Below, piece by piece: positions 29,243 to 38,802 of a stretch of 64,000 bases of DNA; the stretch's first letter is position 1; the number at the start of each line of letters is the position of its first letter. Under the pieces are notes generated by a model that saw only the letters and a list, made by a program, of their open reading frames with translations, made no database searches and was not told the origin of the DNA. Source of the stretch: Candidatus Nitrotoga arctica (lineage in GTDB: Bacteria > Pseudomonadota > Gammaproteobacteria > Burkholderiales > Gallionellaceae); the NCBI RefSeq assembly GCF_918378365.1, contig NZ_OU912926.1:2356001-2420000 (forward strand), written 5' to 3'. Position numbers and translations under genes: made by a program.

Positions 29243-29526
29243 ATGGCCACATCAATATTGTGACTATTCAATGAGGAGCGAATTCACTTTGCGAATGAGA
29301 TTGAAGTACATAAATCAACTTACATGAGAGTGCACTGGCAAGTTGAATGGAATCCAAAGCGGGCCCGGGAATTGCAGGATAAGCAAATCAGGTATTTGTC
29401 AGAGCAGAACATAATCTGAAATCAACAAACGTGTTCAACAAGTTTAACAAAGCTCAAAGAATGCAACAGCGTGCTGCACACCTCACAAAAATCATTTTGA
29501 AAAACTCATATTGTAAATAATAGTTA

Positions 29527-30690
29527 ATGCAAATCATTAAACCACCTGCCCTCGGACCTCATAGCATTCTATGTGTTGTAGGCGCGCGTCCTAATTTCAT
29601 GAAAATGGCTCCTATCATGGCGGCCTTTGACGCTCTTGGACCAGAACTCGATGTATCCCTGGTCCATACCGGTCAACATTATGACGTAGCCATGAACCAT
29701 CAATATTTCGAAGCGCTTGGCATACCGCAGCCCGATATTAATTTGGATGTTGGCTCGGGAAGCCACACAGCACAAACGGCCAATGTGATGCTCCGCTTCG
29801 AATCAGTTCTGAACAAAAAGCACCCTTCCGCAGTGCTGGTAGTCGGTGATGTGAATTCCACTCTAGCGTGCGCGCTCGTGGCAGTAAAAAAAGGGGTTCC
29901 CGTGATTCACGTTGAGGCTGGTCTGCGCAGTTTCGACCGCGCTATGCCGGAAGAAATCAACCGGGTTTTGACCGACCAGATATCTGAACTCCTTTTCATC
30001 ACTGAACGCAGTGGTCGCGAAAACCTGTTGCGCGAGGGAATAGCCGAATATCGCATTCGATTTGTCGGCAATGTCATGATCGACACCTTACATCACAACC
30101 TGGAAAAAGCAGTCCCGATATCTAAAATTCTACAGAATGCCAACAAGGAAGAATTTCTGGTTGGCCATGACGGGTATGCCATCCTCACCGCACACCGGCC
30201 TTCCAATGTGGATGATCCTGACACCCTGCGCTCGTTGCTTCAAACCACTCTCAAGATTAGTACCAAATTACCCATTATTTTTCCGATGCATCCACGCACT
30301 CGTGACATGATTCAAAAATTTGGATTGAACAAAATACTGGATGTTCCTACGGTGCTGCAACTGCCTCCAATGGGTTATCTGGAAATGCTGGGGCTCATGA
30401 AGGATGCACGAGTTGTATTGACTGACTCAGGCGGTATTCAAGAAGAAACCACGGCCCTTGGCATACCCTGCATTACACTCAGAAATAATACGGAAAGGCC
30501 AATCACAGTGGATGAGGGTACCAACACTATCGCCGGCCTGGATTCAGAAAAGATACTAACGATATTTGACGAAATCATGCTTACCGGCGGAAAAACAGGC
30601 AGAATCCCTGAGTTCTGGGATGGGCAAGCCTCAACACGCATTGCAGCGGAAATTCTCGATTGGCTGAAAAACGGTTTACAAAGCAAATAA
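29527..30690 (+). CDS. wecB: UDP-N-acetylglucosamine 2-epimerase
   Basis: Cytoplasmic enzyme of 387 residues that converts UDP-GlcNAc to UDP-ManNAc, a precursor for ManNAc-containing polymers. Visible blocks: GARPNFMKMAPIMAAF near the start, HTGQHYD, VVGDVNSTLACAL, HVEAGLRSFDRAMPEEINR with the catalytic acidic residue and Arg, then TAHRPSNVDDP, and DSGGIQEETTALGIPC. The length is typical. A ManNAc 6-dehydrogenase (wecC) is not beside it, so the sugar may be used directly or oxidised by a distant gene. Confidence 0.93.
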   Translation: MQIIKPPALGPHSILCVVGARPNFMKMAPIMAAFDALGPELDVSLVHTGQHYDVAMNHQYFEALGIPQPDINLDVGSGSHTAQTANVMLRFESVLNKKHPSAVLVVGDVNSTLACALVAVKKGVPVIHVEAGLRSFDRAMPEEINRVLTDQISELLFITERSGRENLLREGIAEYRIRFVGNVMIDTLHHNLEKAVPISKILQNANKEEFLVGHDGYAILTAHRPSNVDDPDTLRSLLQTTLKISTKLPIIFPMHPRTRDMIQKFGLNKILDVPTVLQLPPMGYLEMLGLMKDARVVLTDSGGIQEETTALGIPCITLRNNTERPITVDEGTNTIAGLDSEKILTIFDEIMLTGGKTGRIPEFWDGQASTRIAAEILDWLKNGLQSK

Positions 30691-30922
30691 TTATTGAAGC
30701 CTTGACAAATATTGAGTGCGCCAAAATAAAAAGTGCGGAGAAAGCTTGCGAGCATATATTACCCAAATAGTCTGCTTGCAAGTGTTTCATAGCAACTCGT
30801 ATGGCGAATATGTAAGTACGACACTTTTCTCGCAATGCGCTTAGATGAAAATGAAGCGGTTTAAACAAGCAATGTGCGCAACAAATGTTCTCAAATATGG
30901 ATTTTTACCGGAAAAAAATCTG

Positions 30923-31774
30923 ATGACCACAGCGCTAATACGTAATGCGATGACTATCGATGTGGAAGATTACTTCCAAGTCTCGGCCTTCGCCTCCACC
31001 ATCCCGCGCGAGCAATGGGGAAGTCTGCTGTGCCGGGTAGAACGCAATATTGATATCGCGCTAGCCTTGCTGGATGAAGGGAATGCGCATGCAACTTTTT
31101 TCACATTAGGCTGGATCGCTGAGCGCTATCCTACCGTTGTGCGTCGCATCGTAGACAATGGACATGAGCTTGCTAGTCATGGTTATGGTCACCAGCGCGT
31201 TAGCGAGCTGAGCCGCAATGAATTCAACGAAGATATCTCTCGCGCCAAAAAAATACTGGAAGACCTCTCAGGTAGCCCGGTAATTGGTTATCGCGCCCCG
31301 AGCTTTTCCATCGGCGCTGATAACCTGTGGGCGCTTGATTTACTACAGGAAGCTGGCTATCAATATAGCTCCAGCATATATCCGATTCGACACGATCATT
31401 ACGGCATGCCCGAGGCACCTCGCTTTGCCCACTACCCGCGTGGCACAGACGGCATGCTGGAACTCCCCCCCACCACTGCAGTATTGCTGGGCCGAAATCT
31501 GCCAGCGGCAGGTGGAGGCTATTTCAGACTATTACCCTATCAAGCGTCTCGCTGGCTCATACGCCGTGTCAATCAGCAAGACGGGGAACCCTGTATTTTT
31601 TATTTTCACCCGTGGGAACTTGATCCAGACCAACCGCGTCAAGTTAGTATCTCGACGAAAACACGCTTTCGCCATTACGTCAATCTGAAACGTATGGAGT
31701 CCCGCATCCAATCGTTGTTGCAGGACTTTCACTGGGACCGCATGGACCGCATATTCATGAAAGCAGGCGCGTGA
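30923..31774 (+). CDS. XrtA-system polysaccharide deacetylase (NodB domain + DUF3473)
   Basis: About 283 residues. The NodB deacetylase domain shows MTIDVEDYFQVSAFA with the metal/catalytic Asp pair, HATFFTLGWIAERYP, the metal-binding His motif ELASHGYGHQR and GYRAPSFSIG. The C-terminus (FYFHPWELDPDQP, MESRIQSLLQDF) is the DUF3473 part characteristic of the exosortase A-linked subfamily. It likely removes acetyl groups from polymer amino sugars. I start at ATG 30923, close before the domain, not at 30845. The stop overlaps the GTG start of the next gene by four bases. Confidence 0.88.
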   Translation: MTTALIRNAMTIDVEDYFQVSAFASTIPREQWGSLLCRVERNIDIALALLDEGNAHATFFTLGWIAERYPTVVRRIVDNGHELASHGYGHQRVSELSRNEFNEDISRAKKILEDLSGSPVIGYRAPSFSIGADNLWALDLLQEAGYQYSSSIYPIRHDHYGMPEAPRFAHYPRGTDGMLELPPTTAVLLGRNLPAAGGGYFRLLPYQASRWLIRRVNQQDGEPCIFYFHPWELDPDQPRQVSISTKTRFRHYVNLKRMESRIQSLLQDFHWDRMDRIFMKAGA

Positions 31775-32823
31775 AGGAATTTTCAGCGGTCGCATCCCCA
31801 ATGCAGGTACGTGTGATGACATCAAATGATGCCGCACGCTGGGACGAATTCGTTTACGCCTGTCCTGCCGCCACATTTTTTCATCGTGCTGGCTGGAAAG
31901 AAGTAATAGAACGCGCCTTTGGGCACCATACTCACTTCCTGCTGGCTGAAGAAAATGGGACCATTCAAGGCATCCTGCCGCTGGCAGAGATTAACAGCAG
32001 ATTATTTGGACATTCATTATCTTCACTACCGTTTTGCGTTTACGGCGGTATCATCGCAAGTACAGAGCCAGCGCGGATGGCACTGGATGATGCAGCTCAA
32101 ATGCTGGCTGCGAAACTAGCGGTGGACTTCCTGGAATATCGCAATATTTTGCCCTTCCACACTGACTGGCCAAGTAAGAGTCTCTATGTCTCTTTTCGCA
32201 AGGTCATCGAGCCGGACGTGGAAGCAAACATGCTCGCCATCCCCCGCAAACAGCGGGCGATGGTTAGAAAGGGCATTAAAAATGGTCTCGCTAGCGAGAT
32301 TGACGAAAGTGTAGAGCGGTTTTTTTCCGTGTTCGCGGACAATGTACACCGTCATGGCACTCCCGCATTGCCAAAACGCTATTTCGTACTACTTAAAGAA
32401 ATATTCGGCAGCGACTGCGAAGTACTGTCAGTAGTTAAGGATGGGCTTATTTTAAGCAGCGTACTGAGCTTTTATTTCCGCGATGAAGTGTTACCCTACT
32501 ACGCGGGCGACACCGTGGAAGCTCGCGATTTTGCGGCAAATGATTTTAAATACTGGGAGCTGATGCGACGCGCTTGCGAGCGCGGTATTAAGGTCTTCGA
32601 CTATGGACGCAGCAAGCGCGGCACCGGCCCATTCGATTTCAAGAAAAATTGGGGGTTTGAGCCGCAGCCGCTGCATTACGAATATCAATTGCTCCGGGCG
32701 AAAACCGTGCCTGACACCAATCCATTGAATCCAAAATACCAGTTGTTCATCAAAATATGGCAAAAACTACCCCTGCCAGTAGCCAACTGGCTCGGACCGC
32801 ACATCGTAAAAAACTTGGGATAA
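31771..32823 (+). CDS. XrtA-system FemAB-like protein
   Basis: 350 residues of the FemAB-related exosortase A family, with a GNAT-like fold (ARWDEFVYACPAATFFHRAGWKEVIE, then PFCVYGGII, IPRKQRAMVRKGIKNG, and VFDYGRSKRGTGPFDFKKNWGFEP near the end). Such proteins may transfer amino acids or acyl groups to the polymer or its lipid carrier; the true substrate is not known. The GTG at 31771 overlaps the deacetylase stop (GTGA), which fits translational coupling; an ATG at 31801 is an alternative start. Confidence 0.9.
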   Translation: MKEFSAVASPMQVRVMTSNDAARWDEFVYACPAATFFHRAGWKEVIERAFGHHTHFLLAEENGTIQGILPLAEINSRLFGHSLSSLPFCVYGGIIASTEPARMALDDAAQMLAAKLAVDFLEYRNILPFHTDWPSKSLYVSFRKVIEPDVEANMLAIPRKQRAMVRKGIKNGLASEIDESVERFFSVFADNVHRHGTPALPKRYFVLLKEIFGSDCEVLSVVKDGLILSSVLSFYFRDEVLPYYAGDTVEARDFAANDFKYWELMRRACERGIKVFDYGRSKRGTGPFDFKKNWGFEPQPLHYEYQLLRAKTVPDTNPLNPKYQLFIKIWQKLPLPVANWLGPHIVKNLG

Positions 32824-32828
32824 GGCCA

Positions 32829-34118
32829 ATGGATCATTTGCTTTATCTTACCCACCGCATCCCCTACCCACCCAACAAGGGTGACAAAATACGTTCCTAC
32901 CATTTACTAAAATATTTAGCCCGACACTACCATGTTCATCTCGGCACCTTTATCGATGATCCAGACGATTGGCAATACGTAAATACAGTAAGGCAATTGT
33001 GCGAAGACACCCATTTTGCATCTTTAAATCCCCGCACGGCGCGTCTGCGAAGTTTGGGTGCACTCATGATGAATCGTCCTCTAACTCTTAATTATTACCG
33101 CAACAACGATTTACAGGAGTGGGTAAGAAAAGTAATAAAGACGCAGGCAATTAAGCGCGTTCTAATATTTTCTTCCGCCATGACACAATATGTAACAGGC
33201 ATTCAACAAGCGCGTTGCATCATCGATTTCGTCGACATAGACTCCGACAAATGGCGTCAATACGCAAAAAGAAAGCCATGGCCCATGAGTTGGCTATATC
33301 AACGCGAAGCTCGCTTGTTGCTCCGCTACGAACGGCAAATAGCGTGCACGTATGATGCATCGCTGTTCGTTTCGGAAGCTGAGGCCGATCTTTTTAAACA
33401 ACTGGCACCGGAGAGCGCTGAGAAAACTGGATTCTTCAATAATGGTGTAGATAGTGACTATTTTTCGCCTAGCCGAGAATATCCTGATCCATATCAGCCA
33501 AACATGGCGGCCATTGTGTTTACCGGCGCCATGGACTATTGGCCGAATGTGGATGCGGTACGCTGGTTCGCCCAGGAAATCTTTCCCGTTGTGCTTGCTA
33601 ATCACCCCCATGCACGCTTTTATATCGTAGGATCTCGCCCAACCGCCGCCGTGCAGGAACTCGCCCAACTGCCTGGAGTCTTGGTAACAGGCGCCGTAGC
33701 GGATGTCAGACCCTATCTCGCCCATGCCCAACTAGCGGTGGCACCCTTACGCATCGCCAGAGGCTTACAAAACAAAGTTCTGGAAGCCATGGCCATGGCC
33801 AAGATTGTTATCGCATCTCCTCAGGCAGCAGAAGGCATTCTGGCGACATCAGGTAAAGAGCTGCATATTGCCAGCAGCAGCCAGGAGTTTAGCCGCATTA
33901 TTATATCGATGCTCGCAAGTAAAGCCGAAGAACATTATGGCGAAACCGCACGCGCCCGGATTCTGGCTGATTATGAATGGGGACGCAGCCTTGCGCATGT
34001 CAAGGCATTGCTAGATGAAGCGCCGATAACTGCGCCTAAATCCTGTAAACCAGACAAAAATCCCTGGATACCACAAGAAATCCCACACTTGATTACTTTC
34101 AAGGATGAGCAACGATGA
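32829..34118 (+). CDS. XrtA-system glycosyltransferase (TIGR03087 type, GT4-like)
   Basis: About 429 residues of a GT-B glycosyltransferase. The start at 32829 follows TAAGG and gives MDHLLYLTHRIPYPPNKGDKIRSYHLL, the known beginning of the TIGR03087 family; the longer frame from 32757 overlaps the upstream gene. Later blocks are FFNNGVDSDYF, FTGAMDYWPNVDAVRWF and APLRIARGLQNKVLEAMAMAK, which contains the donor-binding acidic residue region. It likely adds a sugar to the lipid-linked repeat unit at the cytoplasmic membrane face. Confidence 0.9.
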   Translation: MDHLLYLTHRIPYPPNKGDKIRSYHLLKYLARHYHVHLGTFIDDPDDWQYVNTVRQLCEDTHFASLNPRTARLRSLGALMMNRPLTLNYYRNNDLQEWVRKVIKTQAIKRVLIFSSAMTQYVTGIQQARCIIDFVDIDSDKWRQYAKRKPWPMSWLYQREARLLLRYERQIACTYDASLFVSEAEADLFKQLAPESAEKTGFFNNGVDSDYFSPSREYPDPYQPNMAAIVFTGAMDYWPNVDAVRWFAQEIFPVVLANHPHARFYIVGSRPTAAVQELAQLPGVLVTGAVADVRPYLAHAQLAVAPLRIARGLQNKVLEAMAMAKIVIASPQAAEGILATSGKELHIASSSQEFSRIIISMLASKAEEHYGETARARILADYEWGRSLAHVKALLDEAPITAPKSCKPDKNPWIPQEIPHLITFKDEQR

Positions 34119-35713
34119 CTGGCACAACACCCGAAGCGCTAACTCCGTCCAGCATCGACAGCCAAACCGGGCAGCCAGAATTGCAATGGCGTTTTATGGC
34201 TATCCTCACACTTGCGGTCATTGCCACAATTCTAGTCATTTATCAGCAAACCGTATTATCTACCGTCGCTATCTGGCTGCGATCCGAGACCTTTACCCAC
34301 GGTTTTTTTATTTTTCCGATTAGTGCCTATCTCATATGGATGAAACGCAAATCACTTGCCGAGATAGCCCCATGCCCGGATTACCGCGGTTTGTTGGCCA
34401 TGGCAGGATTAGGCCTTGGCTGGCTGCTTGCCGATGCCGGAAGTGTTCAGGTTGTCGCTCAGTTATGTTTGGTAGCAATGATCCCGGTGACGGTCTGGAC
34501 TATGCTGGGGCTGCAGGTGGCCCGCGCGATAACTTTTCCCCTCGGATTCCTGTTTTTTGACGTTCCTTTCGGGGAATTTCTGATTCCCCCGCTAATGGAT
34601 TTCACTGCCGATTTTGTAGTGACCGCACTGCAAACAACAGGCATTCCGGTTTACCGCGAAGGAACATTCTTCACGATACCCAGTGGCCAATGGTCCGTCG
34701 TAGAAGGTTGTAGCGGTTTACGCTACCTGATCGCATCTTTCACGCTAGGCACCTTATATGGCTATCTCACCTATCGCAGTAATAAACGCAGGCTCATTTT
34801 TGCCGCACTGTCATTGATCGTCCCCATTTTTGCCAATGGTATGCGTGCTTATATGATCGTGATGATCGCCCACTTAAGCAATATGAAACTAGCATTGGGA
34901 GTTGACCATTACATCTACGGCTGGGTCTTTTTCGGAATCGTTATGACGTTGCTATTCTGGGTCGGTGCTTTCTGGCGGGAAGATCAATCAGATCATCAAC
35001 AACAAAAAAACAGGATTGTGGTTAATACGGCTCGTGGGACGATCACGAACCGAGGATTTGCCATGGCGGGTGTTATCACCATTCTGATTGCAGCCTTGTG
35101 GCCTGCTTACGCAGCTTATTTGAACAACCGTCCAATCAAAACCGATGGACTCACAATTAAACTGCCTGAATCAAATCAAGGCTGGAATTTACAATCTACG
35201 CCACTTACGGATTGGCAGCCGCACTATGTTGGTACGAATGCGCAAGTCATGCACACTTATCGCAAGGAAGATAAGGTCATCAGCGTGTACCTCGGTTATT
35301 ACCGGACTCAGCGCCAAGATGCGGAATTAATCAATTCCCAAAACTACATGATCAAACAAAAACATCCAGTATGGAGCAATGTGGGTGAAACACAGCGCAA
35401 AATTTCTCTCCGTGGCAAGAATGGGACGATCCAGCAAACATTATTACGTGCCTCCAATAACCGGTTGTTAATCTGGAGTTGGAATAGCTTGGGAGGCACA
35501 TATACTATTAACCCGTATCTGGCGAAGTTGCTTTTGGCAAAGGCCAAACTACTTGGGCAGCGTGACGATGGTGCAGTGATCATTATTACTGCCCCCTATG
35601 AAGGTACACCGGAATCAGCGGCAGTATCACTGCAATCTTTTGCCAACGATATGCTGCCGGCAATTGACGCCAGTCTTAATGAAGTAGCAGAGCGCGAAAC
35701 ACATGCACGCTAA
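34115..35713 (+). CDS. xrtA: Exosortase A with EpsI domain (XrtA-EpsI fusion)
   Basis: Integral membrane transpeptidase-like protease of 532 residues, expected to cleave PEP-CTERM sorting signals and link proteins to envelope glycan. The catalytic set is intact: Cys199 in VVEGCSGLRYL, Arg244 in ANGMRAYMIV and His265 in GVDHYIYGW. The N-terminal part (to about 290) has about eight membrane helices; after a short loop and one more helix (about 315) comes the periplasmic EpsI domain (DGLTIKLPESNQGW to about 525). It overlaps the glycosyltransferases on both sides. No substrate with a C-terminal PEP motif occurs in the window, so substrates must be elsewhere. Confidence 0.94.
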   Translation: MTGTTPEALTPSSIDSQTGQPELQWRFMAILTLAVIATILVIYQQTVLSTVAIWLRSETFTHGFFIFPISAYLIWMKRKSLAEIAPCPDYRGLLAMAGLGLGWLLADAGSVQVVAQLCLVAMIPVTVWTMLGLQVARAITFPLGFLFFDVPFGEFLIPPLMDFTADFVVTALQTTGIPVYREGTFFTIPSGQWSVVEGCSGLRYLIASFTLGTLYGYLTYRSNKRRLIFAALSLIVPIFANGMRAYMIVMIAHLSNMKLALGVDHYIYGWVFFGIVMTLLFWVGAFWREDQSDHQQQKNRIVVNTARGTITNRGFAMAGVITILIAALWPAYAAYLNNRPIKTDGLTIKLPESNQGWNLQSTPLTDWQPHYVGTNAQVMHTYRKEDKVISVYLGYYRTQRQDAELINSQNYMIKQKHPVWSNVGETQRKISLRGKNGTIQQTLLRASNNRLLIWSWNSLGGTYTINPYLAKLLLAKAKLLGQRDDGAVIIITAPYEGTPESAAVSLQSFANDMLPAIDASLNEVAERETHAR

Positions 35714-36851
35714 TAGTCCACCGCTGATTGTGCACGTCATTCATCATTTTGGCGTGGGCGGCATGGAAAATGGCATCGTGAATTTGATCAATCATATGCC
35801 CCCAGAACGCTATCGCCACGCCATCGTATGCCTGACCGGATACAGCGAATTTCGTCAGCGCCTGAATCAACCCGTTGAATTGGTAGCCCTCAACAAGCGC
35901 GCCGGCAATGATGTTGGCCTGTATGGTCGATTGTTTCGTGAGCTGCGGCGGCTCAAGCCGGCCATTGTGCATACCCGCAACCTCGCGGCCTTAGAAGGAC
36001 AAGTTGTTGCCGCTGCCGCGGGCATCAGCAACAGAGTACATGGCGAGCATGGGCGTGACATGTTCGACTTGCAGGGCAAGAATCGTAAATACAATTTGCT
36101 GAGGCAAGCAATCCGGCCGCTGGTAAAGCATTACATTCCAGTGAGTAAGGATCTTGAACGCTGGTTAATCGATACCGTGCGGGTCAATCCGGCAATCGCT
36201 ACCCAAATTTACAACGGTGTCGATAGTGTAAAATTCACACCGTTCACTGCACCAAGAATTAACTTCGGCCCGCCGGGATTTTGCCCTCCGGATGGATTTG
36301 TGATCGGCGCCGTGGGACGCATGGCGGAGGTAAAAGACTATCCAAATTTGGTGCGTGCATTTCTGCGCATGCTCGAACTTAAACCTGAGCTCCATGCACG
36401 CGCGCGGCTGGTTATCCTAGGCGAAGGCGTGGCGCGCATGGCTTGCCTGGCCTTGCTCAAGCAGTCCAATGCCGAACATCTCGCCTGGCTACCGGGCAGC
36501 CGAGACGACATAGCGGATTTGATGCACCAATTCGACGTATTCTGCTTATCCTCGCTGGGCGAAGGTGTATCCAATACTATTTTAGAAGCAATGGCATGCG
36601 GTTTGCCAGTAATTGCAACCGCCGTCGGGGGCAACAGCGAACTGGTAGATGCGGGCATCACTGGGACGTTGGTGCCATGTGCCGACCCGAAGGCAATGGC
36701 ACATGCCTTGCTAATGTATTATCAAGATAGTGCACTTACCCGCACACATGGCGCGGCGGGGCGGGCCAAAATCGAGGCACACTTTTCGATGTCAGCTATG
36801 GTACGCGGATACCTGGGCGTATATGACACAGTGCTGGGTAATTTAAAATAG
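35703..36851 (+). CDS. XrtA-system glycosyltransferase (TIGR03088 type, GT4)
   Basis: 382-residue GT-B enzyme. The start IVHVIHHFGVGGMENGIVNLINHMP (in two short blocks here) is the family hallmark; later RVHGEHGRDMFDL, YNGVDSVKF, IGAVGRMAEVKDYPNLV and the donor-site region LSSLGEGVSNTILEAMACGLPV with the EX7E pattern. It follows exosortase with an 11-base overlap. It probably extends the repeat unit. The acceptor sugar is unknown. Confidence 0.91.
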   Translation: MHANSPPLIVHVIHHFGVGGMENGIVNLINHMPPERYRHAIVCLTGYSEFRQRLNQPVELVALNKRAGNDVGLYGRLFRELRRLKPAIVHTRNLAALEGQVVAAAAGISNRVHGEHGRDMFDLQGKNRKYNLLRQAIRPLVKHYIPVSKDLERWLIDTVRVNPAIATQIYNGVDSVKFTPFTAPRINFGPPGFCPPDGFVIGAVGRMAEVKDYPNLVRAFLRMLELKPELHARARLVILGEGVARMACLALLKQSNAEHLAWLPGSRDDIADLMHQFDVFCLSSLGEGVSNTILEAMACGLPVIATAVGGNSELVDAGITGTLVPCADPKAMAHALLMYYQDSALTRTHGAAGRAKIEAHFSMSAMVRGYLGVYDTVLGNLK

Positions 36852-36885
36852 AGACAGACAACATAATAAAAATGAAAACAAAACC

Positions 36886-38799
36886 ATGTGTGGCATAGCT
36901 GGCATATTTGATACGCAAGCCAAGCGCCCCATTGACCAGGCACTACTTGCGCGCATGAATCAGACTCAGCATCATCGCGGTCCAGATGAAAGCGGCTTGC
37001 ACGCTGAGCCAGGAATGGCAATGGCGCACAAGCGGCTCTCGATCATAGACCTCTCCTCCGGTCACCAACCCCTGTTCAACGAAGACGGTAGCGTGGTGGT
37101 GGTATTTAATGGCGAAATTTACAACTTCGTCGATTTGATCCCCGAACTGCAAGCTCTGGGTCATACTTTCCGCACCCGCTGCGATACTGAAGTCATCGTG
37201 CATGCTTGGGAGCAATGGGGTGAAGCCTGCGTTGAACGTTTCCGCGGCATGTTCGCGTTCGGATTATGGGATCGCAATAAAGAAACATTTTTTCTGGCAC
37301 GCGATCGTCTCGGTGTGAAACCGCTCTACTATGCACTACTCGACGACGGTCAGCTTATCTTCGGTTCCGAGCTCAAGGTCTTGACCGCCCATCCAGCTTT
37401 GCGACGCGACATTGATCCGCGCGCAATTGAGGAGTATTTCGCCTACGGCTATATTCCCGAACCACGCACTATTTACCAACAAGCCTTTAAGCTGTCGCCC
37501 GCACATACTCTCACCGTGAAGCGCGGTCAGCCAATTCCGCAGCCGCGAGAATATTGGGACGTACCATTCCAGCCCCTTACTCCAATGACGCAAGCCGAAG
37601 CACAAGAAGAACTCATACCCCTGCTACGCGAATCTGTGAAAATCCGCTTGGTCTCAGAAGTACCGCTCGGGGCGTTCCTCTCTGGTGGCGTAGATTCCAG
37701 CGCCGTGGTAGCCATGATGGCCGAATTGTCCACCGAACCGGTAAATACCTGTTCTATTTCATTCGGTGATCCGGCATTCAATGAATCCGAATACGCAGCG
37801 AAAGTCGCAACGCGCTATCACACTAATCATCGAGTAGAACAAGTTGATGCCGATGATTTCGATCTCATTGATAAGTTAGCTGCACTCTATGATGAACCTT
37901 ACGCAGACAGCTCCGCCATCCCCACGTACCGCGTATGCCAACTGGCGCGAAAAAACGTCACTGTCGCGCTTTCCGGTGACGGTGGCGACGAAAGTTTCGC
38001 TGGCTACCGACGTTATCGCTGGCATCTTAACGAAGAACGCATGCGTAGCTTCATTCCATCTGCTGTGCGTCGCCCCGTATTTGGCCTGCTGGGCAAGCTC
38101 TATCCCAAAGCAGACTGGGCACCTAAAATTTTTCGTGCCAAATCCACGCTCGAAGGCATAGCGCGCGATTCGGTAGAAGGTTATTTTCATAGCATTTCGC
38201 TCTTGAGCGATGCAATGCGTGCACGCCTATTCAGTCCGGAATTTAGCCAGGAGCTGAGAGGCTACCGCGCAGTGGAAGTTATGTATCGCCACGATGCACA
38301 CTCGCCTGCCCAGGAACCCTTGGCACGAGTGCAATACCTCGACATCAAGACCTATCTCGTAGGCGACATTCTCACCAAGGTTGACCGTGCCAGCATGGCG
38401 CACGCGCTCGAAGTACGCGAACCTCTGCTTGACCACAAATTGGTGGAGTGGGCCTCGCGCTTACCCGCATCGCTGAAGCTTCAGGGAGGAGAAGGCAAGT
38501 ATATATTCAAGAAAGCGATGGAGTCGCACCTACCAAATGAAATTTTATACCGCAAGAAAATGGGTTTCGCGGTACCGCTTGCAAGCTGGTTCCGCGGCCC
38601 CCTGAAAGAAAAAGTCCGGCAGGCAGTGCTAGGCCCCACGCTGGCTGCCACTGGCTACTTTAATGCGGATTACCTCCGTGAACTGGTCGACCATCATCAA
38701 GCCGGACTACGCGATTACAGTACCCCGCTTTGGACGCTACTGATGTTCGAGGCATTCCTGCGCCGGAATTGTGGCGCAAAAGAACAGCTGGAGCGTTAG
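36886..38799 (+). CDS. XrtA-system amidotransferase (asparagine synthase-like)
   Basis: 637 residues, a glutamine-dependent asparagine synthetase homologue specific to exosortase A loci. The N-terminal Ntn glutaminase domain begins with the catalytic Cys2 in MCGIAGIFD; RGPDESG and NGEIYNF follow. The synthetase domain has the PP-loop SGGVDSSAVVAMM, and later ALSGDGGDESFAGY and LTKVDRASMAHALEVREPLLDH. It likely amidates a sugar acid or peptide part of the polymer, not free aspartate. This role is inference from family and context. Confidence 0.92.
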   Translation: MCGIAGIFDTQAKRPIDQALLARMNQTQHHRGPDESGLHAEPGMAMAHKRLSIIDLSSGHQPLFNEDGSVVVVFNGEIYNFVDLIPELQALGHTFRTRCDTEVIVHAWEQWGEACVERFRGMFAFGLWDRNKETFFLARDRLGVKPLYYALLDDGQLIFGSELKVLTAHPALRRDIDPRAIEEYFAYGYIPEPRTIYQQAFKLSPAHTLTVKRGQPIPQPREYWDVPFQPLTPMTQAEAQEELIPLLRESVKIRLVSEVPLGAFLSGGVDSSAVVAMMAELSTEPVNTCSISFGDPAFNESEYAAKVATRYHTNHRVEQVDADDFDLIDKLAALYDEPYADSSAIPTYRVCQLARKNVTVALSGDGGDESFAGYRRYRWHLNEERMRSFIPSAVRRPVFGLLGKLYPKADWAPKIFRAKSTLEGIARDSVEGYFHSISLLSDAMRARLFSPEFSQELRGYRAVEVMYRHDAHSPAQEPLARVQYLDIKTYLVGDILTKVDRASMAHALEVREPLLDHKLVEWASRLPASLKLQGGEGKYIFKKAMESHLPNEILYRKKMGFAVPLASWFRGPLKEKVRQAVLGPTLAATGYFNADYLRELVDHHQAGLRDYSTPLWTLLMFEAFLRRNCGAKEQLER

Positions 38800-38802
38800 T
38801 TG